This document shows positions 22,904-35,469 of a stretch of 64,000 nt of DNA, one piece after another. Location of the stretch: the NCBI RefSeq assembly GCF_024323335.1, contig NC_066581.1:444441816-444505815 (forward strand), read 5' to 3'. The notes under the pieces are model-generated. The model saw only the letters and a program-made list of their open reading frames with translations, was not told the DNA's origin and did no database searches. Source of the DNA: Lathyrus oleraceus (Eukaryota; Streptophyta; Magnoliopsida; Fabales; Fabaceae). Within the stretch, counting starts at the first letter, position 1, and each line of letters begins with the position of its first letter. Made by a program: the position numbers and the translations under genes.

Positions 22904-24523
22904 TCAAGCTTGATTAGCACGGGGACCTAAATCCTCCAGGATCAGAATACCTGACCTCACAAGGTCTTGAACCTTCATCTTCAGCTGGAAACAACTATCC
23001 ACATCATGACCAGGAGCACCCGAGTGATACACACAATGCTGTTCAGGCCTATACCACCACCGAGGGTTGACAGGTATGGGCGGCGGGTCTCTGGGAGTAA
23101 TCAAGTTCCGCTCTAACAGAGTGGGATACAGTTCGGCGTAGGACATGGGGATTGGATCAAAAATGATCTTCTTCCTCTCATTACTTGTACCAGCTTGATT
23201 GTCAATGGGAGGCTGGTAAGCCTGCTGCTGAGGATGATGTTGTTGACGCTGATGCTGCTGAGTTGGTCTTCTCTGCTGTTGTTGAGTTTGAGTTGCTGGA
23301 ATAGTCACAGCAGCAACTTGCCGATATGGTCCTCTATTTGCACTCCTTCGACGGTGCACAGCATTTGTTTCATTCTCTCCCCTTTTGGGTGCCCCAGAGG
23401 ATGGCTTCTTAGAATTTGACGAGTTTGAAGAGCCAGGATCTTGTATCCTTCCTGCTTTGATAAGACTCTCAGTTCTTTCTCCACAGACAACAACATCAGA
23501 AAAGCTGCTAAACGGGCAACTTCCCAAGCGATCCATGAACACTCCTTGCAAGGTCCCAATGAACATGTCAGTCAACTCTCTCTCCAACATTGGAGGTTGC
23601 ACTCTTGCGGCTAGTTCACGCCACCTCTGGGCATACTCTTTGAAGCTCTCCTTATCTTTCTGATACAAGCTCTGCAATTGGGTTCGGCTCGACGCCATGT
23701 CCATGTTGTGTTTGTATTGCCTCAGAAAGGCCTCACCCAAATCTCTTCAGCTTCTGACTGATTCTCGCTTCAGATCCATGTACCAGTCCAAAGATGCCCC
23801 AGATAGACTATCTTGGAAAAAGTACATCCACATCTTCTCATCGTCAGTATAAGCAGAGATTTTCCTGAAGTAAGCCTGCACGTGGGTGCGAGGACAGGAA
23901 GTGCCATTGTACTTGTCGAAAGAGGGTGCCTTGAACTTGTAGGGGATCTTCAACCCTTCCACCAGACCCATGTCGGTCACATCAAACCCAAGTGAGTTCT
24001 GACACTCCATGGCTCGGATTTTCTCAGCAAGAGCATCCACTTTACGATCCCTATCCTCCATTCTGACCACTTCATCTTCCTCACTCAGCAACGTGAACAA
24101 GTCCTCTTGTTGGTTGACAAACGGAGCTGGATGACGAATCGGAGCCCGGGTAGCTCTGACATTGACCTCTGCAGCAAGAGGCTGTCCATTGATTCTGATG
24201 CCCCCCAACTCATCAACCCCATCAAAGTTACTGGCGGGAGCGGCAGCAGCAACATTATCATCCACAGGAACACCCACTGGTGAAGCACGGTTGGCAGTTG
24301 GAATCACAACTTCCTGTCTTTGGGCTAAGGCACGCAGCTCCTCTTGCCCCTGAACGACCCCTTGCATCATGTTCATGAACTGGGCCATGTTCGCCCTCAT
24401 CTCAGCTAGCTCAGCTTGAACCTGGTCCATACTCTTCTGTTGATTTGGTCTGGTTGCGGTGCGGACGATGATCAACAACCCTGTCTCAGTCAAAACCCGA
24501 AGTGAGAAGTCACTCCCAAGCAT
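22904..24523 (-). pseudogene. Ogre gag, full length with one in-frame stop
   Basis: A 540-codon frame on the minus strand starts at the ATG at 24523 (an internal Met starting MDQVQAELAEMRANMAQFM is an alternative). It contains a coiled, Q/M-rich N-terminus, the Retrotrans_gag core (FFQDSLSGASLDWYMDLK, about residues 240-257; EAFLRQYKHNMD; KEYAQRWRELAARVQP), a long Q-rich stretch and a C-terminal knuckle (CVYHSGAPGHDVDSC). The only break is a TGA at 23747-23749, where TGG (Trp) is expected; the frame continues unchanged on both sides, so it is one nonsense change and not a frameshift. Gag would form particles; its near-intact state against the missing pol suggests either recent decay or partial function until recently. 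Confidence 0.9.
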
Positions 24524-25407
24524 GTCTGTAATGCAAGGATGATATGTGTATGATATGCATATGATGCGAATGCTATTTTATCATGAATGATCCTGAAAAG
24601 GATATGCGTATGCGAGTTAACTTTTTTCATTTTCATGCATTACTATTTTCTTGGAAGATAAACATGCTATGATGCAAATGATGGAGCCAAGACTGGCAGG
24701 AACTGGCATCTGAGGAACCATCTGAAACCCCAAAGTCATCTGAGGAGCTGGCATCTGAACCCAAGTCTGGAGAACTGAGTCACCATCTGAGCGAGTACCC
24801 TCAAATTCAGCCCAAGGTTCCGAAATAAACGGAATCCTCCGATCAATACCAGGGTCAAACCTTCGGCGTCCAGAAATATAACTCGTAGTCACTATCAGTA
24901 CCAGGAGTCACCAACTGTACCTGTTAAAATGATCAAACCCTTCCCCACTCACGGGTGTCGTCTAGGCCAGGGTAAGGTCGAGAGAAACGCAGCATAAATA
25001 ACCTTTCGCAGAATATCATCCTGTGCACACCCGATGTATGCACCGATAATATCCCGCCAGGGTCTGAACTGCTCGTGATATCAATGTTCCGCTAAGTGGC
25101 GCAATACCACCCGCTTCCCACGAATCACTCTATTCCTAGGTTTCCTAGATTTCACTCATAGCCTGGGTATTGGGCCTTTTACCTCGAGTAACTCCCACCC
25201 CAAACAGAGAAACACAGCACAGCCAGCAAATGAATATAAATGAATGCAAACATTAATGCGAACAATAAATGCGAACAGTAAATGTACATATATACAATGA
25301 ATGCAATAAATACAACAGCAAACAGCAACCAAAACCTTAATCCTAGAGAGCGCTAGGAGAGACTCGCTCAGGGAAGATGGACCAGCACAGGTCAACTTCT
25401 ATTGGCA
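24524..25407 (-). other. 5' UTR of the Ogre derivative
   Basis: Non-coding sequence between PBS and gag with scattered short ORFs. It has the repeated phrase (G)CATCTGA(G/A) near 24707-24790. No gene seen. Confidence 0.6.
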
Positions 25408-25425
25408 TCCCCAGCAGAGTCGCCA
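25408..25425 (-). other. Primer-binding site, tRNA-Arg type
   Basis: The minus strand reads TGGCGACTCTGCTGGGGA two bases after the 5' LTR end. Ogre elements are known to prime from tRNA-Arg, and this sequence is of that type. Related sites occur at 31542-31559 and 40182-40199. Confidence 0.85.
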
Positions 25426-25427
25426 GT

Positions 25428-28400
25428 TGTCGCATTACGCGAAAAAACCGGCGGGAAAGAAGAAACAACAGAGCCGCCACCGTGAGTTATTTATCCCAAA
25501 AGAGGGAAAGGAAACGCTCGAAGTAAACCTAGGAAAAGACATGGTCTCGCGACCAAAGAGGATGGGTTCGGGAGTCGGTTATGCGAAGGGAAGGTATTAG
25601 CACCCCTACGCATCCGTAGTACTCTACGGGATCCACGCACAAAAGGAAGGAATATTGGTTGCTAAACACTGCTCAAATACTCACACACACTGGCTGAAAG
25701 AAACGCAAGAGACTAACTGAAACTGACTCGGCAGGATGTCGCATCCTGGGCCTACTTAGTCTATCAGGCATAGACATCAGAGTCGAAGTAGTTCGGACTG
25801 GGGAGACGACACATGCTCGCTAGGATATTGCATCCTATGCATACGTATCTTCTCGGACGAGAGAAGAATCAGAGCATTCGTAGCTCGGCTGACACGCACA
25901 CAAACAAACACAGGCAAAGGCAAACATGGAGCCTGAATGCCAATCACTGGACTTACATCAGCATCTGAGCCAACACACCCACACTGGAACCCGAATGCCA
26001 CTCGATGGACTTACATCAGCTTCCAAGCCAACACACCCACACTGGAACCCGAATGCCACTCGATGGACTTACATCAGCTTCCAAGCACACAACAACACAA
26101 CAGGTTAATAGGGAGTCGGGGACTCGAGCCTATAACTGTCAAGCACACACTCAAACAAACAGACAACGAATTGCTAAGGAGTCAGGCACTCGAGCCTAGC
26201 AACTGTCAAACAACACACACAAAAAAGAAAAAGGGCGCCCGGAGAGATCAGCTCAATCTCCTGCCTACATACTTCATCTGGTGTGAAGATCAGGGCGATG
26301 TAGTTCCCCTACGCAGGGAAAAAGGACTAGCCTAACCAGATAACAGAGGGAGACACAACACTAGGGAGACTACGACTCGAGCCTAGATGTTGTCATGCAA
26401 AGTCAACCCTAAGTTAAGGTTTCTAGCTAACTTGCACAGGAAGCAAGCCTATCCTAAACATGACTTGCACAGGAAGCAAGCCACACACACACCTAACTTG
26501 CACAGGAAGCAAGTAGGGTCTCGATTGCAACTAGGGCAAGAGAAAGGGGAGGTCTCAATCGCAACGAGGGCGAAAGCAAACAAGGATTAGTCTAAACTAA
26601 ACCTAACTTGCACAGGAAGCAAGTCAAACAAACATACAAGCACAGGTAGCACACACTATATACACACAAGGGGCTCACACAAGGGTTAGGTTTTAGTCGA
26701 GGGGTCATATCAACCTCAACAAACAAACCTCTGGAATGGGGTGAATGGTGCTCTTAACCTTGCCATTGAGGGGCTAAGGTGAAGCAGATGAAAGGTGAGT
26801 GAAGATGAGACTTCACAGCTTCTATCCCTGGCCTGGGAGAGCATTTGACAAGAATGTGTGGGTTCAGAAAGTGGGAACCCTTCTACACATTTGATACTGA
26901 CTCAACTGTGCAATTGCACAAGATCTTGGGTTTTTATCTGAAATGCATCAACACAGTGGTGTGAGCAAAACAGAAGACACACTGAATAGCAGGGGATAGG
27001 TTGCTTATCCCTTGGTTCTGCCAATTGCCTCTTCACTTAGGAGGTCTTTGACTCTGTACAAGGACAAATTAAACATACACAATCGTTGCCTCTTAAGGAG
27101 GACTTCAGACAGTTGCCTGGCCAAGTAATAGGCCAGGTCTTCCAGACTACATGAAGAAAAAGGAATTATACCTCAAGCAAGTTGCTAAATAGCAAAGCAA
27201 AGCAAGTTCAAAGAACTTAAGCAACTAAGGGTACCTGAAATAGTCAAACCAATCAGTATACAGTTCAACAGTCAAATCAAAGGGAATGGAATCCACAGAC
27301 AAATCAGGTAATCAGATGTGCAAGGCATAAAACTCAAACACATGAGTCAATCCACCTACAAAACAAAGGTTAGCTCAATGACATTCTAACAAGCTTAATC
27401 AAAAGAAATTGATCTCATTGGTCATTTGGTGTTCAACCTGAAAACATAAGCTCAACAGTAAGTAACTGGACCACTAGGACAAGCCTAGGGTCAAAAAGGA
27501 ATGAGAAAGTCAAAACAGCAAATGAAAGTCAACCAAAATCAAGTTCAAACATTTAAGAAGCAAGCTCAATTGGTCTCAAGTTCAAATCATGCATCATCAT
27601 CAATTCATAAGCAAAAGAAGTCAAAGCATGGCAAGGGAGGGCTCAAAGAAGTCAACAGAATGACTTGCATCAAAAGTCAACTCAAACATTTTCAAAAATC
27701 ACCAAATAAATCATGATCAATCCTAACACCTAGCATGGTAAGCATGTAAAATTTCATCACATTTGGACAAATGGAAGGCAGCCAATGAAAATCATAAAGT
27801 CAAAGAAAATTTGCACATGCTCAATGAAGTCAACAGCAAGACTTAGCTCAAAACCAAACATAATCAATTCCAAAAATCACCAAATAATTCATGCTCAATC
27901 AAAATCCATAACATGACTTGCATATGAAGTTTCAGCTCAATTGGATCATGGGAAGGTGGTCAATTAAAATCAGAAATTCAAAACAAAATCAAGCAAGCAC
28001 AAAGAAGTCAAACAAACATGTATCAACTTCAAAAAGTCATAACTAAATGAAAACAGATGAGAAATGAATGGGACTAACACCAATGCAAAGCTTAAGATGT
28101 CTAGTATGCACATGTAAAATTTCATGATCATCCAATAAGATATGAGAATTTCCCAAATGGAATGGCAAGATGTGTCACACAAAGTCAACATTTGACTAGG
28201 CAGGGAAGAAAAATCTGAAACAAATAGGAAATGGCATATTTAAATCCAAGAAAATTCACACATAAACTAGACATATGAGAGAAAATTCATGCAAAATTTT
28301 GGATCAATTGGAGGTCAATAGGCATGGATACAAAAATCAGGAAGTTGCACATTCATGGTGTGACACAAGTTGTCACACCTTACTTCAAAAATTCACAGCT

Positions 28401-30628
28401 CTCAAACCACATAAGATAAAATCATGATCTTTACATCAAAATAAACATGGATAAGTGTAGATTAAGCACAAAAAATTTCAGGGTCATTGGATACATCCTC
28501 ACAATTTTACAATGGTTTTGGCAAAAGGTGTAAAATATGCATACATGTCAAGAATCCTAATAGCATTAAAAATCCAGCCATCCAAAAAATCAATAAAAAT
28601 CATGATAAAATACTAGACATTCACATGAGCATGGTGCAAAAATTTTCAGGAATTTTGGAATTGAAATGAGTGAAACATGATTTTTGTAAGTTGAGGTAAC
28701 AATTTGAATGATTATTGAAGAAATAAATAAAATAGCATATGATTAAATAAAAACAATTAAGCACGGTGGCATTGTGGTAAATACTGGAACGATTAAATGA
28801 AACGGTGCGCAGCACCCCTGTACGTGGCAAGCAATGATAGAGCATGGGCAATGGCACAGTGTTTTTCACGCAATGCAAAGGGTTCAAAACGCAGAAACAT
28901 GATGCACATGAAATTTTTCTGGGTTTCTTAGGGTTTCGGCTACAGTAATCATCTTCATCAAATCATGAAAAACGAAATCGCCCAGAAATCATGAACAAGC
29001 ATACCAATCGAACAATCAAACCAAGCACAATCATAATCCTAAATCCATATTCATTAAAACAAACTGAACACAAAGCAACAAGCAAAAACATTCATGAACA
29101 TCCAGCTTTAAAACCGAGTTACTCACTCCATACTCAACCAATTTCAATAATCTAAAGCTTATTGGACTCAGCAAGATGTAAACTATCTAGAGCATGGCAC
29201 GATTTTGGAAAATAAGTGAATCGAAAACTTACCAAAAATGAAGCTCAGTGATGATTCAGTGCTTCTTTGGCCACAAATGTTCCAAACAGATGAAGATTAT
29301 GGGTAGAAATGATGAATGCTCGAATACTTTGAGTTCAACTATGTTGATTCCAGCTTAAAACCACATCTGCCATTGTTGGAGCTTGGAAATAACAGTGCAC
29401 GAAAATGAACTTCCAGATGTGGGAATGTGGTGAAAACAAGCTCACAAGGTTGCTTGGGTGATGGAACAATGCTAGCCAGGTCGTGGTCTTTGAAGGTTTT
29501 GGAGGAATTTTGAAAGATGATGAAAAATGAAATTGAGAGAGAGTGAGTAATTCTCAGTATGTGATGGCTGCTAGGGTTCACAATGACAGAAAAATTGCCT
29601 TATATCATCTGTTTAGGCTTGGCTAAATGAATGCTAAACATGATTAGCTCAAATGGACCAAATTGCTCACTTTGCTAATTTCCAACAAGTGGTAAAGAGG
29701 GTGTGTAATTCTGCACGAATTGGGCCTTGTGCAAGCTTCAAATGACATTCCAAAACAATTCCAAATGACCAAAAGTGTTAAAAATGGCTATTTCAAAAAG
29801 TCAACATTGCACCTCACTTGAATTTTAAACATGCTAGGTTCAAAAGTGCCATTTTGATTGGCAATGTTTTGGCTCATGAAATTTACATTTTTGTAAAGAG
29901 GGGGTAAAATGTGGTTTGTAGGAAAAAACCCCACCAAAATTGGCCAAATGGTTTGAGAGATATGGCCTTTTGAAGTTCAAGATTTTGTGAAAATGATTTG
30001 ATCATATCTTGACAACCATGCATGGGAAATGAGAGTTCTTGGACTTTTTGGAAATGGGAAAACAAGATCTTCAACTTTCATGTTGGGCAAAAATTCATTT
30101 GAAGCTTGTATCATGATGTAAGTTTAAGATCAAGAAGTTTCCATTTTTGGCAGTTAAAATTACAGGTCCACTTTCTATTTTTGGAAATTTTCTGATTGGC
30201 TTCAAATTCTTCAATGATATTGTTTGCCATGATATATGAGGCCTATTGGGACATGAATAAGCTCTCTCAAACCAAATCCATCCATCAAAACCACAAAATC
30301 AACCACAGTTGACCAACTTTGACTTTCTAGGGTTTCTGACTGACTGTGCATGAACTGATGACTTCTGAACATCCAACCCTTGACCTAAACACTTCAAATG
30401 GACCTCCAAGTCATGTGAACTTGTTGGACAAACCCTAGGGCCTTGGCTCTTTGAGAAACACCCTTGCTTGCTTGGTTGACTGATCTCCTGATCAGTTTGA
30501 CCTAATTTCTTGATGGGCTTGCACTTGAGGCAAATGAGACAATGCAATGCTATGCAGTGGACCATGATATGATATGACCTAACATGAGATGGTATGTACA
30601 ATGATAGGTGCAAATTTGAGGTGCTACA
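25428..30628 (-). repeat. Ogre derivative 5' LTR (5201 bp)
   Basis: Partner of 12365-17565, identical in length and about 99.5% identical by eye. TSD CTTAT follows at 30629-30633. The likely promoter TATA is at 29597-29607 on the minus strand. ORFs inside duplicate those of the other LTR and are not genes. Confidence 0.95.
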
Positions 30629-30748
30629 CTTATGAGCTTGAATGTACTTTATCATGGTGTTCATGTTACCTTGGAAGGTGTTCATCTCGCCTTGGAGTTG
30701 AGACAAGGTTTCCTTGTACATAGCATTCTCTTGTTCCATGTTTGCCAT
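30629..30748 (-). pseudogene. gag N-terminus of the old Ogre-like element (piece 1 of 3)
   Basis: The ATG at 30748 on the minus strand starts a gag N-terminus (MANMEQENAMYKETLSQLQG, coiled-coil-like). At 30629 it is cut by the LTR of the younger element. The continuation is found 18 kb away, at 12359 going left. Together with 11516-12364 and 2758-4050 this gives one gag in three exactly ordered pieces, separated by two insertions with their own TSDs. Confidence 0.85.
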
Positions 30749-31541
30749 AATTCTCGACTTGTTATCTCTTGTGAAGTACTGGTGTCAAAGAGTCGTCATC
30801 TTTCTGGATGAAGAAAGGACAAGGTGAGCTTTTTCTGGTTGATAGTCATGAGACGTAAATGCATGAAAGCACATGTTGGGGATGGAATGCAGATAATTAT
30901 GAAACATCCATAGATTCAAAGCATTGATGTTATAATAACTCAAGGTCAGAACTCCTCCATATTCACAGCAATGCAATAATGATATGCAATAGAGTATGTT
31001 AACAATATAAAATAATCTGAATAATCTGCCTATATTGTTTAATGCAGGATCAAAGGTCCAACGTCCACGAGAATAAAGGTATGTAGAGTCCATGGTTTCC
31101 TGCAAAAAAATCCCATATCCCCCTCATAGGTAGGTTCTAGTCTTCAAAAGGTAGTCCTATAAGGTCTCTCAGAGTCATCGACTCGAAATGAAAATACCCT
31201 GTCATAGTGAATTCTCACAGGACAAAAGTACTTCCAAGTAAATCTAGTTTGGGTGTGGTTCTCGTGACAACCCAACACACAGAATGCAGGTGTACATGAC
31301 TATCCACGAGTCTATCATGTGTATGTACTCAGCTCGGGTATAGAGCTTCACTCGTGTAGCATAACCCCTAACCCCAAAGAGAGTATAACAGATAATATCC
31401 AATATAAACAATATTTAAAGTAATAAAGAATGCGATAAATAAAGCAAGTAACATAAAGGTGCACACCTATAACAAGCGAAAACAACCAAAAATAGGCTCG
31501 AATCCTTTTAGCGACTAGGAAGTACTCCAAGAAGCGAAGTA
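30749..31541 (-). other. 5' UTR of the old Ogre-like element
   Basis: Non-coding leader between gag and PBS. It is related to 39400-40180, the leader of another copy: both share the phrases AGTACTTCCAAGTRAATCTAG and GGCTCTCGTGACAACCCAAC-like sequence. No gene seen. Confidence 0.7.
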
Positions 31542-31559
31542 TCCCCAGCAGAGTCGCCA
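31542..31559 (-). other. Primer-binding site of the old Ogre-like element
   Basis: The minus strand reads TGGCGACTCTGCTGGGGA, identical to the PBS of the younger Ogre derivative, two bases inside the LTR end at 31562. Confidence 0.85.
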
Positions 31560-32812
31560 ACTGAAGCTAGCGGAAATATACCCAAACATATCGCACGCTC
31601 GAACATACAACAGAGTCGCCATCAAACTTTATTTATTCCCGAAGGAAACGAAAAACATAGATAAAACCCGAGGGAAAGATATAAGTTAGGTAAGGAAGTG
31701 GGTTATGCAAGGGGAAGGTATTAGCACCCCTTACATCCATAGTACTCCATGGGAACCGTTTTAATTGTTCTTGCTCGAATGGGTGTTATATCTCAAGATT
31801 ACTCGCAAAAGGGTAAAGGGAAAAGAATAGATAAAGTGCTTGGTGAGGATTAGGGCCCTCATGTCTATGTATCCTCATAGTGCAATAAGGAATTCATAGC
31901 TCCATAGTTCAAAGAACTAGTGGTGGGAGATGAAAAGAGTTGTGATAATAAGTATGGTCTAAACCAAAAGGTAGTATGTTTGAACTCCAACAAGGGGTGA
32001 AAATATGAACCCAAGAGTAAACTGGTATGAACCAACAAGTGAGGGGCCTACGGCATGGTGTCACTGTATTGGGATAACTGAAAATAAAGGAATTAAGTGT
32101 TTGGTTTCACAGCACAAACAACTATTGGTTCACAAAGAAATACAAGATGGAGCTCAAAGAAATAGTGTATTTGGCTCAAAGATAATTGATATATCACATG
32201 AACTGAATGAAGGTAGAATATGAATGCATTATGTAAATGAATGGATGAATGACCAAAGTCAAAGAATCGGGGTTTTGGTAACAAGTGATAGAAAAGCTAT
32301 AGTTTGGAACCAAAGGTCAAGGTGTATTGGAATCCATATGATAAATAGAATTTGTACCATAGAGGGAAACATGCTTATTGTCCGAAAAAGAAGGAATAAA
32401 ATGTCTGGGTACGAGCCAAAAAACTCTAGGTACAAATGCGGATTTCCACTATATGGTTCTAAAAGGGGGTATATGGAATTCCTAAGAAAACTGTAATTTG
32501 GTTTCAAAGAAACGATATGTCACTAGGGTGAGTGGTTTATGATCGAAGGTAGATAATGGATCATGAACGATATGGATGGTGCCCTAAGGCGGAAGGAATA
32601 AATAAGTATGATCGCGGAGGATTCGAATCCTCGTGCCTACGTATTCTCATTGTGCAATGAGAAAATCAGAGCAATCATAGTTCAACCAACTAAGGCTGAA
32701 ACAAAGGAAGATATTTGATAGGATTGCCAAGAGGCAAGGTAGATTGCTTAACAAGCAAGAGTGTAGAACTAACTAGTGATGGTAATCAACCAAAAGGACA
32801 AATGAGATATGA

Positions 32813-33160
32813 TTGGCCTACATACAAGAGGATTTACAAGGCAAGAGATTCGTCTAAGCACGAGAGGTCATATAAGACGAACAATGATTATGAAATGATT
32901 GGCCTACACACGAGAGGATTTACATGGCAAGAGATTCGTCTAAGCACGAGAGGTCTTATAAGACGAACAATGATTATGAAATGATTGGCCTATACACGAG
33001 AGGATTTACAAGGCAAGAGATTCGTCTAAGCACGGGAGGTCTTATAAGACAAGCAATGAATAAGGAATGATTGGCCTACAAACAAGAGGATTTATAAAGC
33101 AAGAGCTTCGTCTAAGCACGAGAGGTCTTATAAGACGAACAATGATTATGGGGTTTTCCA
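32813..33160. repeat. 85-bp tandem repeat, four copies
   Basis: The phrase GATTGGCCTA recurs at about 32813, 32898, 32983 and 33069. Each copy contains TTCGTCT...AGACGAA arms around TAAGCACGAGAGG. Diverged copies with other arms continue to about 33285. Confidence 0.85.
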
Positions 33161-34570
33161 AGGTACAAGAGGAATGATAAGGCAATCACTAATTTAATGG
33201 AGTGGGCCTAAGCAACAGAGATCTGATAAGGCTCACAATATATAAGGGTTTGCCAAAGCACAAGAAGACTGATAAGGCAAATAATGATTGAATGGATTGG
33301 TTAGGATTTCAAGATTTAATCACATGTGAATTTATCCAAAAGATATCTGAATTTTAAAGAGAGTGTGACTAATGATCCACTAAGAAGAGAAATGATTGAT
33401 GTGCAATGGTGTTTCACTGTTGAAATATTGAATGATATGATGCTTGCTTGAAGAAGACTTGTCAATTATGTGATTTAAATTGCACTAAAGTCTATGAACA
33501 AAGGCGAATACCTTGAGAAATTGGGTCAAGCATCCCGTACCCAAGGATATCCAAAATAAGTTAATGGAATTCTCGACTCTCATCCATTCTTTGTTTCTTA
33601 AGACTCATAACGTGCAACTCTAATCAAAATTGACAAGTTGCTGATAGGAGGTTCTGTGTGTTGATCTTATTAATGTGATGCTACTTGTTATAGAAGAAGA
33701 CTTGACAATCACGTAATTCAAATTGTGCTAAAGTCTATGAATAAAGGTGAATACGATGAGCAACTGGGTCAAGCGTCCCATACCCAAAGATATTCAAAAT
33801 GAGTTAATGGAATTCTCCAATATCATTCCTTCTCTATTTCTTAAGGCTCGTGCCACACACTCTGAATTATGATCGTCAAGTGTTGATACCTTTGTAGTGT
33901 TGGAGAAGTAGTCCACTTTGCTAGCTATACTTGATTGATGTTGGCTTGACGTTTTGATCTTGCATTTGAACCTTGAGGTCTTGAGCTCTTAAGATTCAGC
34001 ATATCCACAATAGCTTGAGCACGATAAACTTTTCATATCATAATTACAAAGTATTTGGTTGACCAAAGTGACCTTTGGTGAATCCTAATCAGTGGGTTGA
34101 AATGATAATTGAAACTAGGTATAATATAAACCTCTTGAATTAATCATCTAAATAAGAATCAGACAAAAATGATCAAGATTCTAAGCCTTAAGGGTAAAAT
34201 GGTCATTACGCATAAATTTGGTTAATTAGAGAAGTATTGAATCATGCAAAAAATTAAATCAATTAAATCTAGCAAATATAATTAATTCTAAATTTCCTAA
34301 AAAAAACTAATTACCTCATTAGTTTCTAAGTACAATTCTAAAATGTATTGACCTCATTAAATTAGTCAAGATTTAAACCTAATTAATCTATTCTTTAACA
34401 ATTAATTCCAACATTTAACTAAACTAATGAAAATCTACAATCCTAATTAATCTAATTAACCTAAGATTTAACTACTAAATAACTAACAAAATAAAAGGAA
34501 AAGAAAAAAACAAAACAAAACTGAATCCAAGAAAAAGAAGATGGGCCTCTTATCCGGTCCAATGACAAAA

Positions 34571-35469
34571 TATGGGGAGGTGTAATCTAGGATTGGGGTG
34601 TGTTGGACAGCAGTAAGCAATTCGTTTGGGCCTTGGGCCCAAACCAGATCCAAATCAGAAAAAATGTCCATGAGACATCTTTCATCATATTCTGCACACG
34701 AAAAGCGAAAAAGAAAACTAGAGGAAAATTGCTTCTCGGAATGCCTCATGGCAACGTGTGGTGTCGCTCCCTCACCTTCGCGTTTCCTTCTCATAATCAA
34801 TGGTGCTTCAATACGAACCAGGTGCCCAAGCCTTAAATATACAACACCACACACGGAAGTAACAACGAAAACGCGCTTATTGTGGAAAAAGCTCCAAGGA
34901 AAACAATCGCTTATAGGATTCAAGCAAGCTTCGAGTTTCAATGTTCTCATTGCAGTTCAAGGTTCAAAAGTTCCCAAATTCAATTTGCTTTATTATCATA
35001 CGTGCGCAGGCGGAATGGGACAGTGTCGAAATCAGACAAAAAATAAAAACTCACCGGATTGTAGCTCTGATGACGAACTGGTATGAATCTTCTTCTTAAT
35101 CCTGGATTGCTTCTCTTCTTCTTCTTCTTTTCAACCTTCTATTACCATGTGCATGAATCGTTTGCGTGATTGTCACGTCGAATCAAGAGTGGTTGTTGCG
35201 AGATTGTTGCGAAATCGTTGCGAGTTGTGAGCGTGAATGATGATCAATCTGAAACTGAATTGGAGTGAAACGAAGAAGTAATTGCCTAACGAAATCAGAG
35301 AGAACAGAAGAATGAAACATGAAGAACTGAATAGTCAAATAAAATTTTCTTTCAATCTGAAGCGTGATAGGCATTTGATTATGTTTGTAAATGTAATGTA
35401 AATTTAACTGAAATTCCAATTTCAGTTGCAAATGTAACAATCTGCTATCAAGAAGCTCAGATTCAAATT
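34571..35469. repeat. 899-bp duplicated LTR segment, copy 1
   Basis: It matches 40419-41327 with a handful of substitutions and one 10-bp tandem duplication (TTTATAGGCA) in copy 2. On the plus strand a TATA-like CTTAAATATAC lies at 34833-34843, so the orientation of the promoter in this segment is unclear. This also covers the ORF seen in both copies. Confidence 0.9.

Larger units (their letters stand above)
12365..30628 (-). mobile_element. Ogre-type Ty3/gypsy retrotransposon derivative, pol deleted
   Basis: This 18,264-bp element lies on the minus strand. It has two 5201-bp LTRs (25428-30628 is the 5' LTR, 12365-17565 the 3' LTR) with TG...CA ends and a TSD of CTTAT at 12360-12364 and 30629-30633. 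The internal 7862 bp holds, in element order, a tRNA-Arg-type PBS, a 5' UTR, gag (one nonsense codon), a scrap of the pol N-terminus, the integrase C-terminus and a 4-kb repeat-rich 3' UTR. Protease, RT, RNase H and the integrase core are absent. LTR length, PBS and the 3' UTR repeats match what is known of the Ogre (Tat) lineage. About two dozen LTR differences are visible in 5.2 kb, so the insertion is young although it cannot make its own RT. Confidence 0.95.
31562..35469 (-). repeat. 5' LTR of the old Ogre-like element (right side unresolved)
   Basis: The LTR end TGAAGCTAGCGG lies at 31562 beside the PBS. The block then shows U5-type sequence (TTATTTATTCCCGAAGGAAA, GGTATTAGCACCCCTTACATCC), an 85-bp tandem repeat (32813-33160), a further repeated section (about 33480-33870, two copies of a CGTACCCAAGGATATYCAAAAT-type unit) and a segment shared with 40419-41327. 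A plus-strand 162-codon ORF at 34598-35086 is also present in that duplicate; I do not consider it a gene. The LTR start is not found: at 35469 the sequence passes into a different LTR family. Confidence 0.6.

Noticed and set aside
34598..35086. 162-codon plus-strand ORF, also present at 40446-40934
   Set aside because: It lies in a duplicated LTR segment; its conservation follows from the DNA duplication and it has no recognisable domain.
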